Below are positions 1 to 11,039 of a stretch of DNA of 64,000 bases, piece by piece (within the stretch, counting starts at the first letter, position 1; the number at the start of each line of letters is the position of its first letter). The position numbers were made by a program, and so were the translations under genes. This DNA comes from Rhizophagus irregularis (Eukaryota > Glomeromycota > Glomeromycetes > Glomerales > Glomeraceae): NCBI RefSeq assembly GCF_026210795.1, contig NC_089443.1, forward strand, positions 4,774,001 through 4,838,000, written 5' to 3'. The notes below the pieces were generated by a model. It made no database searches. It had not been told where the DNA came from and saw only the letters and a list, made by a program, of their open reading frames with translations.

Positions 1-721
1 AAATTGCGCCCAAGGCAGAAAATTAGTACTTATTGGGCAATAAAAGAATAACTTTTTATACTTTTATACGTGATTTTGATATTTTGATTAAAAATAACTC
101 AATCAATTAATTTTTAATAAAAAATAATATAAAATCTTTCAACTAGATAACATACAAAATCGCCAAAATTTTTTTTTTTTCATTATTTATGAAACTTGAT
201 TAAAAAAACAGCGCATAAATTTAACCACTAATAACATCGTTGATGTAATAAAGTTCTGAGTTCCATTCTGCCTGCGTACATGAATAACATCTACAGGAAG
301 ATGTTCCCATGTCGATAGGGAGGATGATCCCCATACTAGACTGACTTTTGTTTAAATTATAGTTCATATGTATTACTACTAAAATGATAGATGCAAGTTT
401 ATCACGATCATTCGGCGCTGATAGACAAATCGTTCGTTGAGATACTTGTTACATGCAGTATGATGATTAATTACTATTAGATTTATACAAAATTTATGAC
501 ATTTTAAATCGATTTTAAAGGTATTAATATTATCTTATCTTATATTATGAAAAAGAAGCTGGTTTAATAGCCAAAAAAAAACATCATATTTACAAAATAT
601 AAAGGAATTTTCAAATTAAAAAATGAAAAAATGAAATATAATTGATTAATCATGACTTGTGAAATTTGAAGTATTCTGATAAGCTGCTAAATGTAGGTGA
701 TTGCGATTGTTGTTGCGATTG
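1..721. other. AT-rich intergenic stretch
   Basis: No coding signal or RNA gene could be supported. The segment at about 250-340 is less AT-rich than its surroundings, but no frame stays open. Confidence 0.5.
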
Positions 722-1054
722 TTATTGCGATTGTTGTTGCAGCTGCGTTTGTTGATGTTGTTGCGAAAAATATAATCGTAAATTTAAATCATAAATTTCT
801 TTTTCATAGTCTTTTATTTTTTCGTCATATATTTTTAACCACTCCACCAAATTATTGTTTTCACGGGAACTTTTCTCCAACTTATTAAGTAATTTCTCTC
901 CCGAATCGTACACAACTTTTTTAAAGTCTAGCAACTGGACTTGCAAATTGGCAACTTCCTTATCCTACCCTTTAATTCCTTTAGCATTCACTCTCTTCTA
1001 TTTTTTTTTGCGATTTCGCGAGGATTGGCGAGAATTCAACGATAGTTTGCCCAT
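722..1054 (-). pseudogene. Coiled-coil (possibly bZIP-like) protein relic
   Basis: The minus strand reads from an ATG at 1054 into a basic stretch (RQSSRNRKKK) and then a stop. After a frame change it continues as a leucine-rich coiled coil (LQVQLLDFKK, LLNKLEKSS) and ends in a glutamine-rich tail of CAA/CAG repeats. A basic stretch followed by a leucine heptad region is the bZIP layout, so a decayed bZIP-type gene is my best guess. The asparagine between basic region and zipper cannot be placed with certainty. It could also be any low-complexity coiled-coil gene. At least one stop and one frameshift separate the two halves. Confidence 0.35.
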
Positions 1055-1370
1055 TTTTGCGAAAATAATCTTTCTGGCTAATCTCGGAATTTATAATTCG
1101 ATGAATAAAGCATGTATTATTGCTAAAAATGGCTAATAACATTCATTATGCTATATTTTAGGGGGTGGGAGAGGCGCAAAAGTGCCTGTCAGGTGGTATT
1201 TTCCAATCATATATATATAAATTGGTTAAAATCCCGAAAGATTTTGAGTAAATATTTGTAATATTATAATTAATACAAATTAAAAAAATGTGGCTGATTG
1301 TTTCACTTTAATAAGTATCTAGCAGCTTTTTGTGAATCAGAAATTAACTTTTAATATTAATTCAGGATCT

Positions 1371-1453
1371 CAAAAAATTTCCTAGATAAAAAAATTTTTC
1401 AAAAAAATTTCCTATATAAAAAAAAATTTTCAAAAAATTTTCTAGATAAAAAA
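1371..1453 (+). repeat. Short tandem repeat before the CACTA ORF
   Basis: Three copies of a unit of about 30 bases (core AAAAAATTTCCTAGATAAA) run directly into the ATG at 1454. The rest of 1137-1453 is AT-rich with nothing else supported. Confidence 0.7.
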
Positions 1454-4400
1454 ATGTCTAACCCTCGAGCTGTTGCCAAATCTAATAGAACAAGAATAAG
1501 AACTAAAGTATACTGCTTTTGTAAAGAATGTAATGGCAAGTTAGTGGACCCAAGAACGAAAACTAAACATGGGTTAAAATATAATATATCTTATGCGAAT
1601 AATAATTTTAGTAACAATTATCAAGAAGCTGAGCCTTCTAATGCTAATCCATCTAATAATTTTGGTGATGATTATCAAGAGGCTGGGCCTTCTGATGTTG
1701 GACAATATACTGACGATAATAATGCAATGGAATGCGAACCTTTACTCGAGATGATACCTATACATGAATCGGCAAAACATAAATTCACAAAGAAAGGGAA
1801 AATATCTGATCACGTTCTTGAAAATTTATTACCGGATAACGGAAGAGATATGAATGATGATCAAGATAGAGATTTTGAAGACTATGACGACGAAAATAGA
1901 GATTCTGAAAGTTTTGAAGATGATGACGAAGATGGTGTTTCTAGCGATTTTGAAGATGATGACGAAGACAGTAATTTTGGAGATTTTGAAAGCGATGAAG
2001 AATATAGAGACTCTGAAGATTTTGAAGATGATGATGAGGAAGAAGTCAATTTTGCGTCAAAAGATTTTGACGATGGTGAACCAAAACTTCCTAATATCAA
2101 CAATGATAATTATACCTGGATTATCTTATGGATATTACAATATCAACAAAGATATAAGCTTCCTAATGTTTCAATAGATTCTTTATTTAAATTTCTAAGG
2201 TTTTTTCTTTTAATGGTAGATGAAAATAAATTTTCATCTTTTTCTTCTTCCCTGTACGTAGCCAAAAAAATATTGGGAATATCAACGAATATTATCAAAT
2301 ATGCCGCATGTAATAAATGTCACAAATTGTATGACATAAATGAAATATCAAACACAACCGAAGTACCAACATGTAGTTTTATAAACTACCCGAATCATAG
2401 CATAGAAAGATTTCGACAAAAATGTAATAACCCTCTAGTCAAAAAAATAGACAGTAATAAAGATGGTGGAAATAATCCAATTATCCGTCCGATAATGACA
2501 TTTCCATTAGTTAACATTAGGCGCCAACTAACCCTATTTTTCGGTCGCAAAGATTTTGAGGTGACATGTCGAAAGTGGGCAGAAAGGGAAAACGAAACTG
2601 AAGCCTTATTTGACATTTATGATGGGAGGATTTGGATGAGTTTTGAAGATGGCAAAGGAGAATCATTCTTCAAAAAGAATACACCGAAACTCATATCGGA
2701 TTAATGCTAAACATGGATTGGTTTCAACCCTATATAAATTCCCAATATTCTGTCGGTGTAATATATGCCGTTATTTGTAACTTACCCCTGAAGCGAACGT
2801 TTCAAGCCCTACAATATTCTCACACTAGCAGTTATACCCGGTCCTAAAGAGCCAAAGAAACATGAAATCAACAATTACTTATACCCCATCATAAATCAGC
2901 TGAATCGGTTATGGGAAGGGTATCATATAAAAACCTACGAATATAACAACGGTCGTTTTATCTGTGGCGCGATAATAGGTTGTGCTAGTGACGTTCCTGC
3001 GACTCGAAAATTATGTGGTTTTATATCAGCTCGAATCGCATGTTATCGATGCTATAAATCAGCAAACTTGGTAAATAATCAACCCAATTTTGGTGGGTTT
3101 GAAGACATTGACGACTGGTTTGTTGAGAGAGATATTAATTTAATAAGGGAGAAGGCACGTGAATGGAAGAAATGTGCAACCGAAGAATCGCGTAAGGCTC
3201 ATGTCTTACAGTATCATGTTCGTTGGTCGGAAGTATACCAATTACCTTATTTTAATTCTGTGCGCTTTTGCGTAGTTGATCCCATGCACTGCCTCTTTCT
3301 CGGGGTAGCAAAGTGGATTGTAATGAAGCTCTGGATCGACAAAGGTATATTAAATAATGAAAAGCTCAAAATAATGCAAGAGCGAGCCGACTTGATAAAA
3401 TTTTTAAGTGACCTCGGTCACCGTCCCGTTAGAATAGCCACTGGCGACGGCTTTTCAAATTTTACGGCGGACATGTGGAAGACGTTTGTTCTAATTTTGC
3501 AATACCTATCACATGGAATCTCTTGGGAGAGATCGATCGAAAAATTCTTGCTTATTTTGTACGTTCCTGTAAAATTTTAACAAATTGGGAACTACAAAAA
3601 AGTGATCTAAACGAAGCATTTACAAAACTACTCGAAATGAATAAATTAATTGAAAAAAAATACGGACAAAAAAAAATAAGCCCAAATCTTCATTTATGCC
3701 TTCACATATGTGAATGCGCTTTAGATTATGGACCTTTATCCTCATTTTGGTGTTTTAGCTTCGAACGAATGAACGGAATTCTAGGTATGATATATTAATT
3801 TCGCCGATTTGAAAATCGTATTGTTTTTTTTAATTTATACAGATTGACCAATTTATTTCTTAAGAACATAGGATCGTATAAAAATAGCAAACGTAACATT
3901 GAACCAGAGCTATTAAAAATAATGGTTGAAAGTTCCTTTTTAAACTATTACCTCACAAATTGCGATAGCAATATATTAAACACCACTTTGGACATTATAA
4001 AACCTAGAAAATCTGCAGGAAGCTTGGCTGCACTTGACGATTTTACAAGTGATGAGTATCAAAATTTTCTGAGGCTTTCACTTATCGAAAATGAATCGGC
4101 TTATGGAACAGAACGTTTTCCCGGGTTGTTAATGAAACCGCGCCAAGAAACATGTCTCCCAAACCGCGTCTTGGACTTACTGGTTGAGTTTTATAATAGT
4201 TTGTATGAAGAACATTTCGTCCCCATTTATTCTATAACGGGTCCAAATAACGATATTGTTGTAATTTCCAAAATTATACAATACGGTAGAATAAGAATTG
4301 GGGCGGATATATTTGGTTCCATTCAGGCAGCTCGTCATGAGAAATCATCATACATATTAGCTCGTTTTGAGCAGGAAGATGGAACTATAGACACATACCC

Positions 4401-4716
4401 CGGTCAAGTTCAATTTTATTTTGAACATACTATTTATTTAAAAAATTCATCATCATTAACTCATTCGCTAGCACTAGTTAAATGGTACAGGCCGGCCCAA
4501 GATCATAGGACAAGATATTTTTGTCAAGTAGACGATGACATAAAATCATGTAATATAGAATTATGGACAAATGGATTTTATGATATGAGTCGAGATAGTA
4601 TTATACCGGTACATCATATATTAGGAAAATTTATAAAATGTGATTTTAATATTGAAACGAGAAAGATAAAAGAATATATGGCCGTGATTCCTTTAAATAA
4701 AAAAATTTCGTTTTAA
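1454..4716 (+). pseudogene. CACTA/EnSpm-type (tnp2) transposase, broken
   Basis: This is a transposase gene of the plant/fungal CACTA tnp2 family. The first 416 codons (1454-2704) are open. They hold an N-terminal Cys motif (CFCKECNGK), a long Asp/Glu-rich region at about residues 125-210, and a second zinc-like motif (CNKCHKLYD). The core follows in other frames: the GLMLNMDWFQP segment, then IPGPKEPK and the DPMHCLFLGVAKW signature at about 3280-3315, then SFWCFSFERMNGILG at about 3745-3785. The C-terminal part (3844-4716) is open to a TAA. Frame changes are needed near 2790, near 3530 and around the intron-like gap at 3785-3842. That gap has GT and AG ends, but splicing there does not restore frame. 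The family call rests on remembered motifs. It is inactive as it stands. Confidence 0.85.
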
Positions 4717-4879
4717 AAAACAAATGAATCTTATATAAAATTGTTTATATGTAAATCAGAATGACGAATTTGAATTATATAACATTTGTATTTGATTAAA
4801 TTATAACTAATTTTTTTTATTAAAGGATATATCATATTTTTATTATATTATTATTATATTATTGTTACATATATTATAT

Positions 4880-6354
4880 TTATAAAACTACTAAAGGGTT
4901 ATTATCGTTGTTGTTGTTGTTGTTGTCATCGAATTCGTTGTTATTATTATTGCCACTATTGTTATTATTGTCATCCTCATCATTATTGTCATCATTATTA
5001 TTATTGTCATCATTATTATTATTGTCATCATTATTATCGCCACCTTCATTATGACTTTCATTGCTGTCTTCGCTGTCTTCGCTGTCTTCGCTAACTGGCG
5101 CCCAGGTGGAAGAAATCCACCAGTCTGGCATTATTTCTGTTGGTCTACTTTTATTATCGATGACATTATCTAAACGATGACACATACGGATTAGACCAGT
5201 TCCAATACTCTCCCCGATTTCATCCGCCCTACTTAGAATTCTCCTAATCTAATTAAAAAAAAAATATTATTTATAAATGTTATATTGATAAAAAAATAAC
5301 TTTACATACTCTCGTAGATTTCCATTTTTTTTCATGTATTTTGATTACAGAATTCGATTTATCTAAACGTTCTGGTCTTTTCTCTAGATTTTTTTCATTG
5401 TTGGCAAGATTTTCATCTTCCGATGACCACTCATCGGAATGAAGTTCCGAGATCACTACAATTTTTTCACAATCTTTCATGTACTCGTCCCAGGTAATTT
5501 CTTGAGGTTTGCAGTCATTTAAAACCTTGTCTTTTGTGTTAATCATGTGTTGTAAACCGCATTTACGTCACGTCATTTTCTGTTAAAAAGTTAATTAATA
5601 GTTAATTAATAATGTTAATTGATTGCATAGACAATTAGAAATAATTGACAAATTTTGCATTTTATTAAATTTCGTACTTGGTCTCGCCGAGAAGTCATAT
5701 GTTGATGTCTACTGTGCGTATCTAATTTGCCATCCTGGGTTATTTTCCAGATATCTCGGCGAGACTTATGAAGCTGTTTGATTACATTAACAATCTCGGT
5801 ATCGTATACTTCAATCGATGGATTCATTGCCGCTTTTACCGCTGGTAAAAGTTTTTTGTTTATTGATTTCTTCTAGTCACTAAACGTTTGTAAAACATCA
5901 AACGAAATTCTGGAACCTAAATTATTAATGATTTGAACAACTTCATCCTATTTAAAATAATAATGAATATGATTAAAGATTATAAAAGATAAATATTTTA
6001 TAATAGAGGTGTAACTTACACGAAGTGTTTTTTTAAAGCCTGGAGTCATTGGTGATAGTTTTTTTCCTTTATTTCTGCTTATTACGGGTGATAGACTTCG
6101 ATTAACACTTGTTGTTATACTCGCGATCATCTTATCACTGGAATGGCTGGAGTTACTGCCTGTCAAAGCCTCCAGTCGACTAGACAATTGTGATACCGCG
6201 CTTTTTAGTTCTTGAATTTCTTGATTTAATAATTTTATAATAGGAAAAACAGTTATGCAAAGAAGCGCGAAGTTGATGAAGCGATGATATGAATGGGTCC
6301 TCACCTAAAGATTGCGAAGATTGCTCTTCTTGATGATGTTGCTGTTGTCCACCT
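4880..6354 (-). pseudogene. CACTA partner ORF, multi-exon, broken
   Basis: A spliced minus-strand gene faces the transposase tail. Likely exons are about 6354-6305, one ending at 6020, 5947-5678, 5579-5311 and 5248-4880, with GT-AG introns between them (donor GTAAGT at 6019, acceptor at 5949-5948). The product has a coiled-coil segment (EIQELKSAVSQLSSRLEAL), a helical middle (VIKQLHKSRRDIWK) and an Asp/Asn-rich tail coded by AAC/GAT microsatellite. An in-frame TAG at 5873-5875 and a TGA just after the 5579 acceptor break it. I do not recognise the family. Its position suggests the second gene of the CACTA element, which is inference. Confidence 0.5.
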
Positions 6355-6596
6355 ATCAGAAGTTAATAAAATATTATAAATTTATTATATTTTTAATTAA
6401 TTTGATAATAATATATATATATAACCACCTTCCGATAAATCCGGCAAATTTCCTATTATTTTACAAGTAATTAGTACAGGTCATATTAAATACAATTTCA
6501 ATAAAAATATAAATAATAATACTTTTTGTTAACGATCTCCCCTAGAGGGGAGAGAGGATTGTTGAGAATGAGAATTGGAAGAACGAGAATGATAAT

Positions 6597-6830
6597 GATG
6601 TCGACGTTGACGAGAGTGAGAGGAGGGAGAGGAGGAGAGAGAATGATAATGGTGTCGAGAACGAGAATGATGTCGACGTTGATGTCGACGAGAGTGAGAG
6701 GAGGGAGAGGAGGAGAGAGAATCATAATGGTGTTGAGAACGAAAATGATGTCGACGTCGATGTCGACGAGAGTAAGAGGAGGGAGAGGGGGAGAGAGAAC
6801 GAGAATGATGTCGACGTCGACATCGATGGG
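6597..6830 (+). repeat. GA-rich coding-type minisatellite
   Basis: Three units of about 78, 78 and 60 bases share the core GATGTCGACG and GAGAGTGAGAGGAGGGAGAG. Unit length is a multiple of three, so every frame stays open on both strands. One plus frame reads as alternating acidic (NDVDVDVDE) and Arg/Glu-rich blocks. Whether any frame is translated cannot be decided. Confidence 0.75.
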
Positions 6831-7025
6831 AGTGAGAGGAAGGAGATTGATGATATTGCTGAGAGCGACCCCGCGAGAAGGAGAACGAGGATGTGATTCG
6901 CTACGTGAAATAGGAATAAGCGTCAATTTATTTTTTTTTTCATTTTAATAATGTAAAGAAACAAGATTGAAACGAAAAGAAAGGTGAAAAGTCACCTATT
7001 TAACCATTACTTACATCATTAAAAT

Positions 7026-7200
7026 AATATCATAATCGTTATCTCTTAATTAAAAATTAATATCATCGATATCACTTAATTAAATTAATATCATCGATAT
7101 CACTAAATTAATTATCATGTGTATATCACTATTAAAATTAAACTAAAAATTGATACCATCGATATCACTTAATTAATTATCATGTATATATCACTATTAA
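7026..7200 (+). repeat. AT-rich short interspersed repeats
   Basis: The motif ATCGATATCACTTAATTAA recurs several times in direct order with spacers of about 30 to 60 bases. No coding signal is visible from here to 7590. Confidence 0.6.
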
Positions 7201-7589
7201 AAATCGTAAAATGAAATTTACTTAGCAAAACAATCAATCAACCATCGTTCTAAAATTCGATAAAGGGATGGAGAAAGTTTTATATAAATAATTATTGATT
7301 TGTTTGTTCACGTGAAATATTAACAAATAATTATACTACGATTATTGCCGTTTTTGACAATTGGAATGTCGAACAATATAAGGCGATTTTATAGTAACCA
7401 ATCAATTGACAAAAGTATTTTTTTTAATCATGATTGTTGCAATTGGGCGTATGTATCAGTTTGGAAACGGCTAAACTATCACTCGTAAATACTAACCATT
7501 GTGGGTCCAGAGTGAAAATTCATGTGATTTGCAAATTTTTAGACATTCCGGACCTATAGACCTTAAGGGACAGGTCTATTTAAATAATT

Positions 7590-7806
7590 ACTTGCACTAG
7601 TTAAATGGTATAAACTGATTTATGATTCTCAAGATAAGATTTTATTGTCAAGTATATAACGACATAAAATCATGTAATATAGAATTATGGATAGAGATAG
7701 TATAATACCAATATATAATGTATTATTACATGTAATTTAATGTTGAAGTGAGAAAGATAAAAAATTATATGGCAGTTATTCCTTTAAATAAAAAAATAAC
7801 ATTTTA
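7590..7806 (+). pseudogene. Second, decayed copy of the tnp2 C-terminus
   Basis: This block is a diverged direct copy of 4467-4716, the end of the transposase. It shares the GCACTAGTTAAATGGTA start, the ACATAAAATCATGTAATATA core and the ATTCCTTTAAATAAAAAAAT end with the stop codon. Deletions and in-frame stops make it non-coding. It shows a second tnp2 insertion or a local duplication on the far side of the partner ORF. Confidence 0.8.
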
Positions 7807-8068
7807 ATAAAATGAATTTTCTATAAATTTGAATAACGTTATTAAAAATCGGCTCAAATCTCAAAATAATATATTACTAATTTAAAGTTGCTATTCTCCT
7901 TATTCTAAAAATAATTATTCTAAAATTCACGTGTATTTTCATCAGCTTGTTCGCGTTTTTCAGGACGCGTATTTTTATTATATAAAGTCTACCTTTCATC
8001 ATTCCATGCCCTTTACTTTCGCTCAATAATTTTTGTCTTTTCATCAATTATATTTTATTAACGCCATT

Positions 8069-8828
8069 ATGGGTTCTCGCCGTTCCACAACCTCGCAGAA
8101 AAATCTAAGGAGCGTTTTAAGACGCTCAAAGCGAAGCGTATGACGACCGTAAAATTTTTGAAAAGTGGGTATCGTACGCAAGGTTCATGGTTGTATTTCT
8201 CTAATGGAGTCGCCTGTAGACGGAGTTTTATACTCCCAGAGCTGTCTGGTTCTTAGATGGGTCACCTGAAGAGACGAAGTCTTGTACCTCCAGGGCAGTC
8301 TCGGTTCTTAAATGGAACAATCCTGAAGAATGCTTCCAAGGACTATCGACTTATTCACTTAGCTTTTGCTAACCACCCATTATTTTTATATATATGTATT
8401 TTTTTTTATTGCTCAGTGAATGTCGATTGTTATAACAGAGGCCTGGGAACATGCCTTGCGGAGTTAAAAGCAACGAAAAAAGCATTAGATGCTTCGCAAA
8501 CCAAGATACAAGAGCTCCAAAATGCTCACCAAAGGACTATTAATGCACTCTGGGACGCAGAAGATAGGGTTGAGGAGCTGGAGAACCATGAAGTAGAATC
8601 AATTTCTACTCTTCACCGGCAAATACGCAAATTACGATGAAAGTATCTTCCTTATTACTTAAAAATATCTTTGTCCTATTATTTCATATTATTTCATTAA
8701 CATATCTTTTGTTAATTTCAGCGGAAAATCAAGCTCTAAAAAATCTGAGAAACTTATTACGTTCGCGCTCCAACTTACCTGATAATAATAATAATAATAA
8801 AAAAAAAAATCAAAATAATTTTTTTTAA
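8069..8828 (+). pseudogene. Small coiled-coil protein gene, probably broken
   Basis: An ATG at 8069 opens a short basic N-terminus (MGSRRSTTSQ). A middle part follows with two or three imperfect repeats of about 56 bases (8200-8330). The last part is a clear coiled coil (8450-8640; LAELKATKKAL, AEDRVEELENHEVESISTL) interrupted by an AT-rich intron ending at TTTCAG (8721). The final exon (ENQALKNLRNLLRSRSN) ends in an Asn/Lys tail. The first and last parts do not join in one frame: a TGA lies before the donor, and the donor phase does not match the last exon. I do not recognise the family. Confidence 0.4.
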
Positions 8829-9035
8829 ATAATTATGTTCTCTTTTTCTTATATGGTATAAGTATATTTCCATTTGTTAAGTTAAGAAGCACTTAACTAA
8901 TTTTCCACCTAAGGTCCTAAGTTTATTATCTTTAAGTATATCGTGAAGGTTTAATTCACTTATTTTCCAATGCTTCCTTTTTTTCTTCTCTATCCGAATT
9001 TTCATTGTTATGAAGTCGGTACATTAGTGTATATA

Positions 9036-10319
9036 CAGTGTGTTGCAAAAAAAACCGGAATTTTATTCACATGACATAAATCGGACTTACGTACCCAATT
9101 TGTATCCGATTTGGAAAATCTAAAATGGAAAATCGACATGACGATCATGACCATAAATCCCGACCTAATTCGTAAATAATATATTTATGTTTTTCCGAGC
9201 TACTGCGCCGCAAAATGACAGTTTCAAAGAAAGAAAGGCAGCGACAAACAATTTTACAATTGTGGAGTGAGGGTATGCGTAAAGGGACTGAAATACACAA
9301 GATTACACGCATCCCACTCTCCACTATATATGATAATATTAAAAAGTTAAAAGAGGATAACATAGTAAACTGAAAAAAGGGAAGTGGTCGCCCAAGGAAA
9401 ATTACCGGCAAATTTTCCAGGTCCCGCTGGACAAAGTATCCGAAGAGATACATCAGTTCCAACGAGGACTTTGGCCAAAAAATTGGGCCAAATGGGCCTT
9501 GAAGTATCCCACTCGACAGTTTCAAGGCACTTAACTGTCCATGGCTATAAAAAATCACTTCCAAGGGCGACCCCAATGCTTACTGCTGCGCATAAGCAAA
9601 AACGTATCGAATGGGCGCAGCAGCACATTAATGATAATTGGAACACAACACTTTTTTTCGGATGAAACAGCCTTCCAACTCTTCCGGAACACTGTGAAGC
9701 GTTGGCATAAGAAAATTCGGCCAATACGCCCCATGCCAAAAGACAGAACAAAGATTTTTGCATGGGGCGGATTTTGCGTAACGGGCAAAACAAGTTTGTT
9801 TTGCTTCCGTCGAATAATGAATGCTGAATTTTATGTTGAGATCCTTGAAAATCATATTCCGGAGATTGATGCAATGCTCGGTGATGATTGGCGGCTCCAG
9901 CAAGACAATGACCCGAAGCATACTAGCCGTCTTGCTAAAGAATTCCTCCAAAACAATGTCCCGGAAGTCATGGATTGGCCCTCAAATAGTCCTGACTTAA
10001 ATCCGATAGAAAATTTATGGGCTATTGTTAAGGGGAATGTGGAGCGCCGAATGCCAAAAAATCTCAATGAATTGGAGAGTTTTATGGCAGAGGAATGGTC
10101 GGCAATTCCGGATACCGTGATAAAGAATCTCGCCGGTTCAATGAAACGACGTTGCGAGCTAATTATCGAAAATAATGGAGAACGAATCTCCTATTAAATT
10201 ATATTAATAGAAAGAGCTGGTTTCTAGCTCTTAAATAAAAAAAAATTTACTATGTTTTTATATTCTCAATGTGAAGTTATGGCCGTTTACTTTATTCCGG
10301 TTTTTTTTGCAACACACTG
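9036..10319 (+). mobile_element. Tc1/mariner-type transposon, complete ends
   Basis: Both ends are intact. The left end begins CAGTGTGTTGCAAAAAAAAC at 9036, and the right end at 10319 is its reverse complement over about 26 bases. A TA dinucleotide flanks each side (9034-9035 and 10320-10321), the target duplication of this superfamily. The length of 1284 bp and the single DD34E transposase gene fit Tc1-like elements. Confidence 0.95.
9215..10197 (+). pseudogene. Tc1-type DD34E transposase, broken
   Basis: This is the transposase of the 9036-10319 element, a cut-and-paste enzyme. From the ATG at 9215 it reads through a helix-turn-helix region (QTILQLWSEGMRKGTEI) and the GSGRPRK linker typical of Tc1. 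The catalytic triad is visible: D in SDETAFQLF, D in QQDNDPKHTS, and E in SPDLNPIENLW, with 34 residues between the last two. Three lesions break it: a TGA at 9371-9373, a frame change at about 9375-9410, and one extra T in the T7 run at 9652-9658. The C-terminal half (9660-10197) is otherwise intact. The few lesions suggest recent inactivation. Confidence 0.93.
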
Positions 10320-10400
10320 TATATATATATTAAAATTATTAAGTCTGCAGTATTACCGTGACAGTATTATACTTTAAATCGGCAAAGATATGCTGTAATC

Positions 10401-10940
10401 GGCATGGCTATATTTAAAGGAGCGAATTCCGATTTGTACATCAGACCTGCGATATGAAAAGCGAACAATACTATATAATAATAACAACATTCGAATTTAA
10501 TATCAGTTTTATTTAACAAAGATCGGTCATTAAAAATTGGTATTTCCGACTGAATTATCGGATTTCATCGAAAGCTATACTGAAATTGGCATGGCTATAT
10601 TTAAAGGAGCGAATTCCGATTTGTACATCAGACCTGCGATATGAAAAGCGAACAATACTATATAATAATAACAACATCCGAATTTAATATCAGTTTTATT
10701 TAACAAAGATCGGTCATTAAAAATTGATATTTCCGACTGAATTATCGGATTTCATCGAAAGCTATACTGAAATTGGCATGGCTATATTTAAAGGAGCAAA
10801 TTCCGATTTGTATATCAAACCTCTGATGTGAAAAGCGGACAATACTATATAATAATAACAACATCCGAATTTAATATTAACAAAGATCGGCCATTAAAAA
10901 TTGGTATTTTCGACTGATGTATCAGATTTTATTAAAAATC
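10401..10940 (+). repeat. 187-bp tandem repeat, three copies
   Basis: GGCATGGCTATATTTAAAGG starts at 10401, 10588 and 10775. The first two copies are nearly identical; the third is diverged and about 20 bp shorter. No open frame is seen. Confidence 0.92.
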
Positions 10941-11039
10941 GGCATAAATGGGCAAATCTATACATAAATACGCGAAAAATCGGCATGTATATGCTAATAT
11001 CGGCAAAACTATTTTAAAAGGGTCAAAATCCGATTTTTT

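Noticed and set aside
9145-9951. Minus-strand ORFs across the Tc1 transposase
   Set aside because: They are antisense shadows of the transposase gene.
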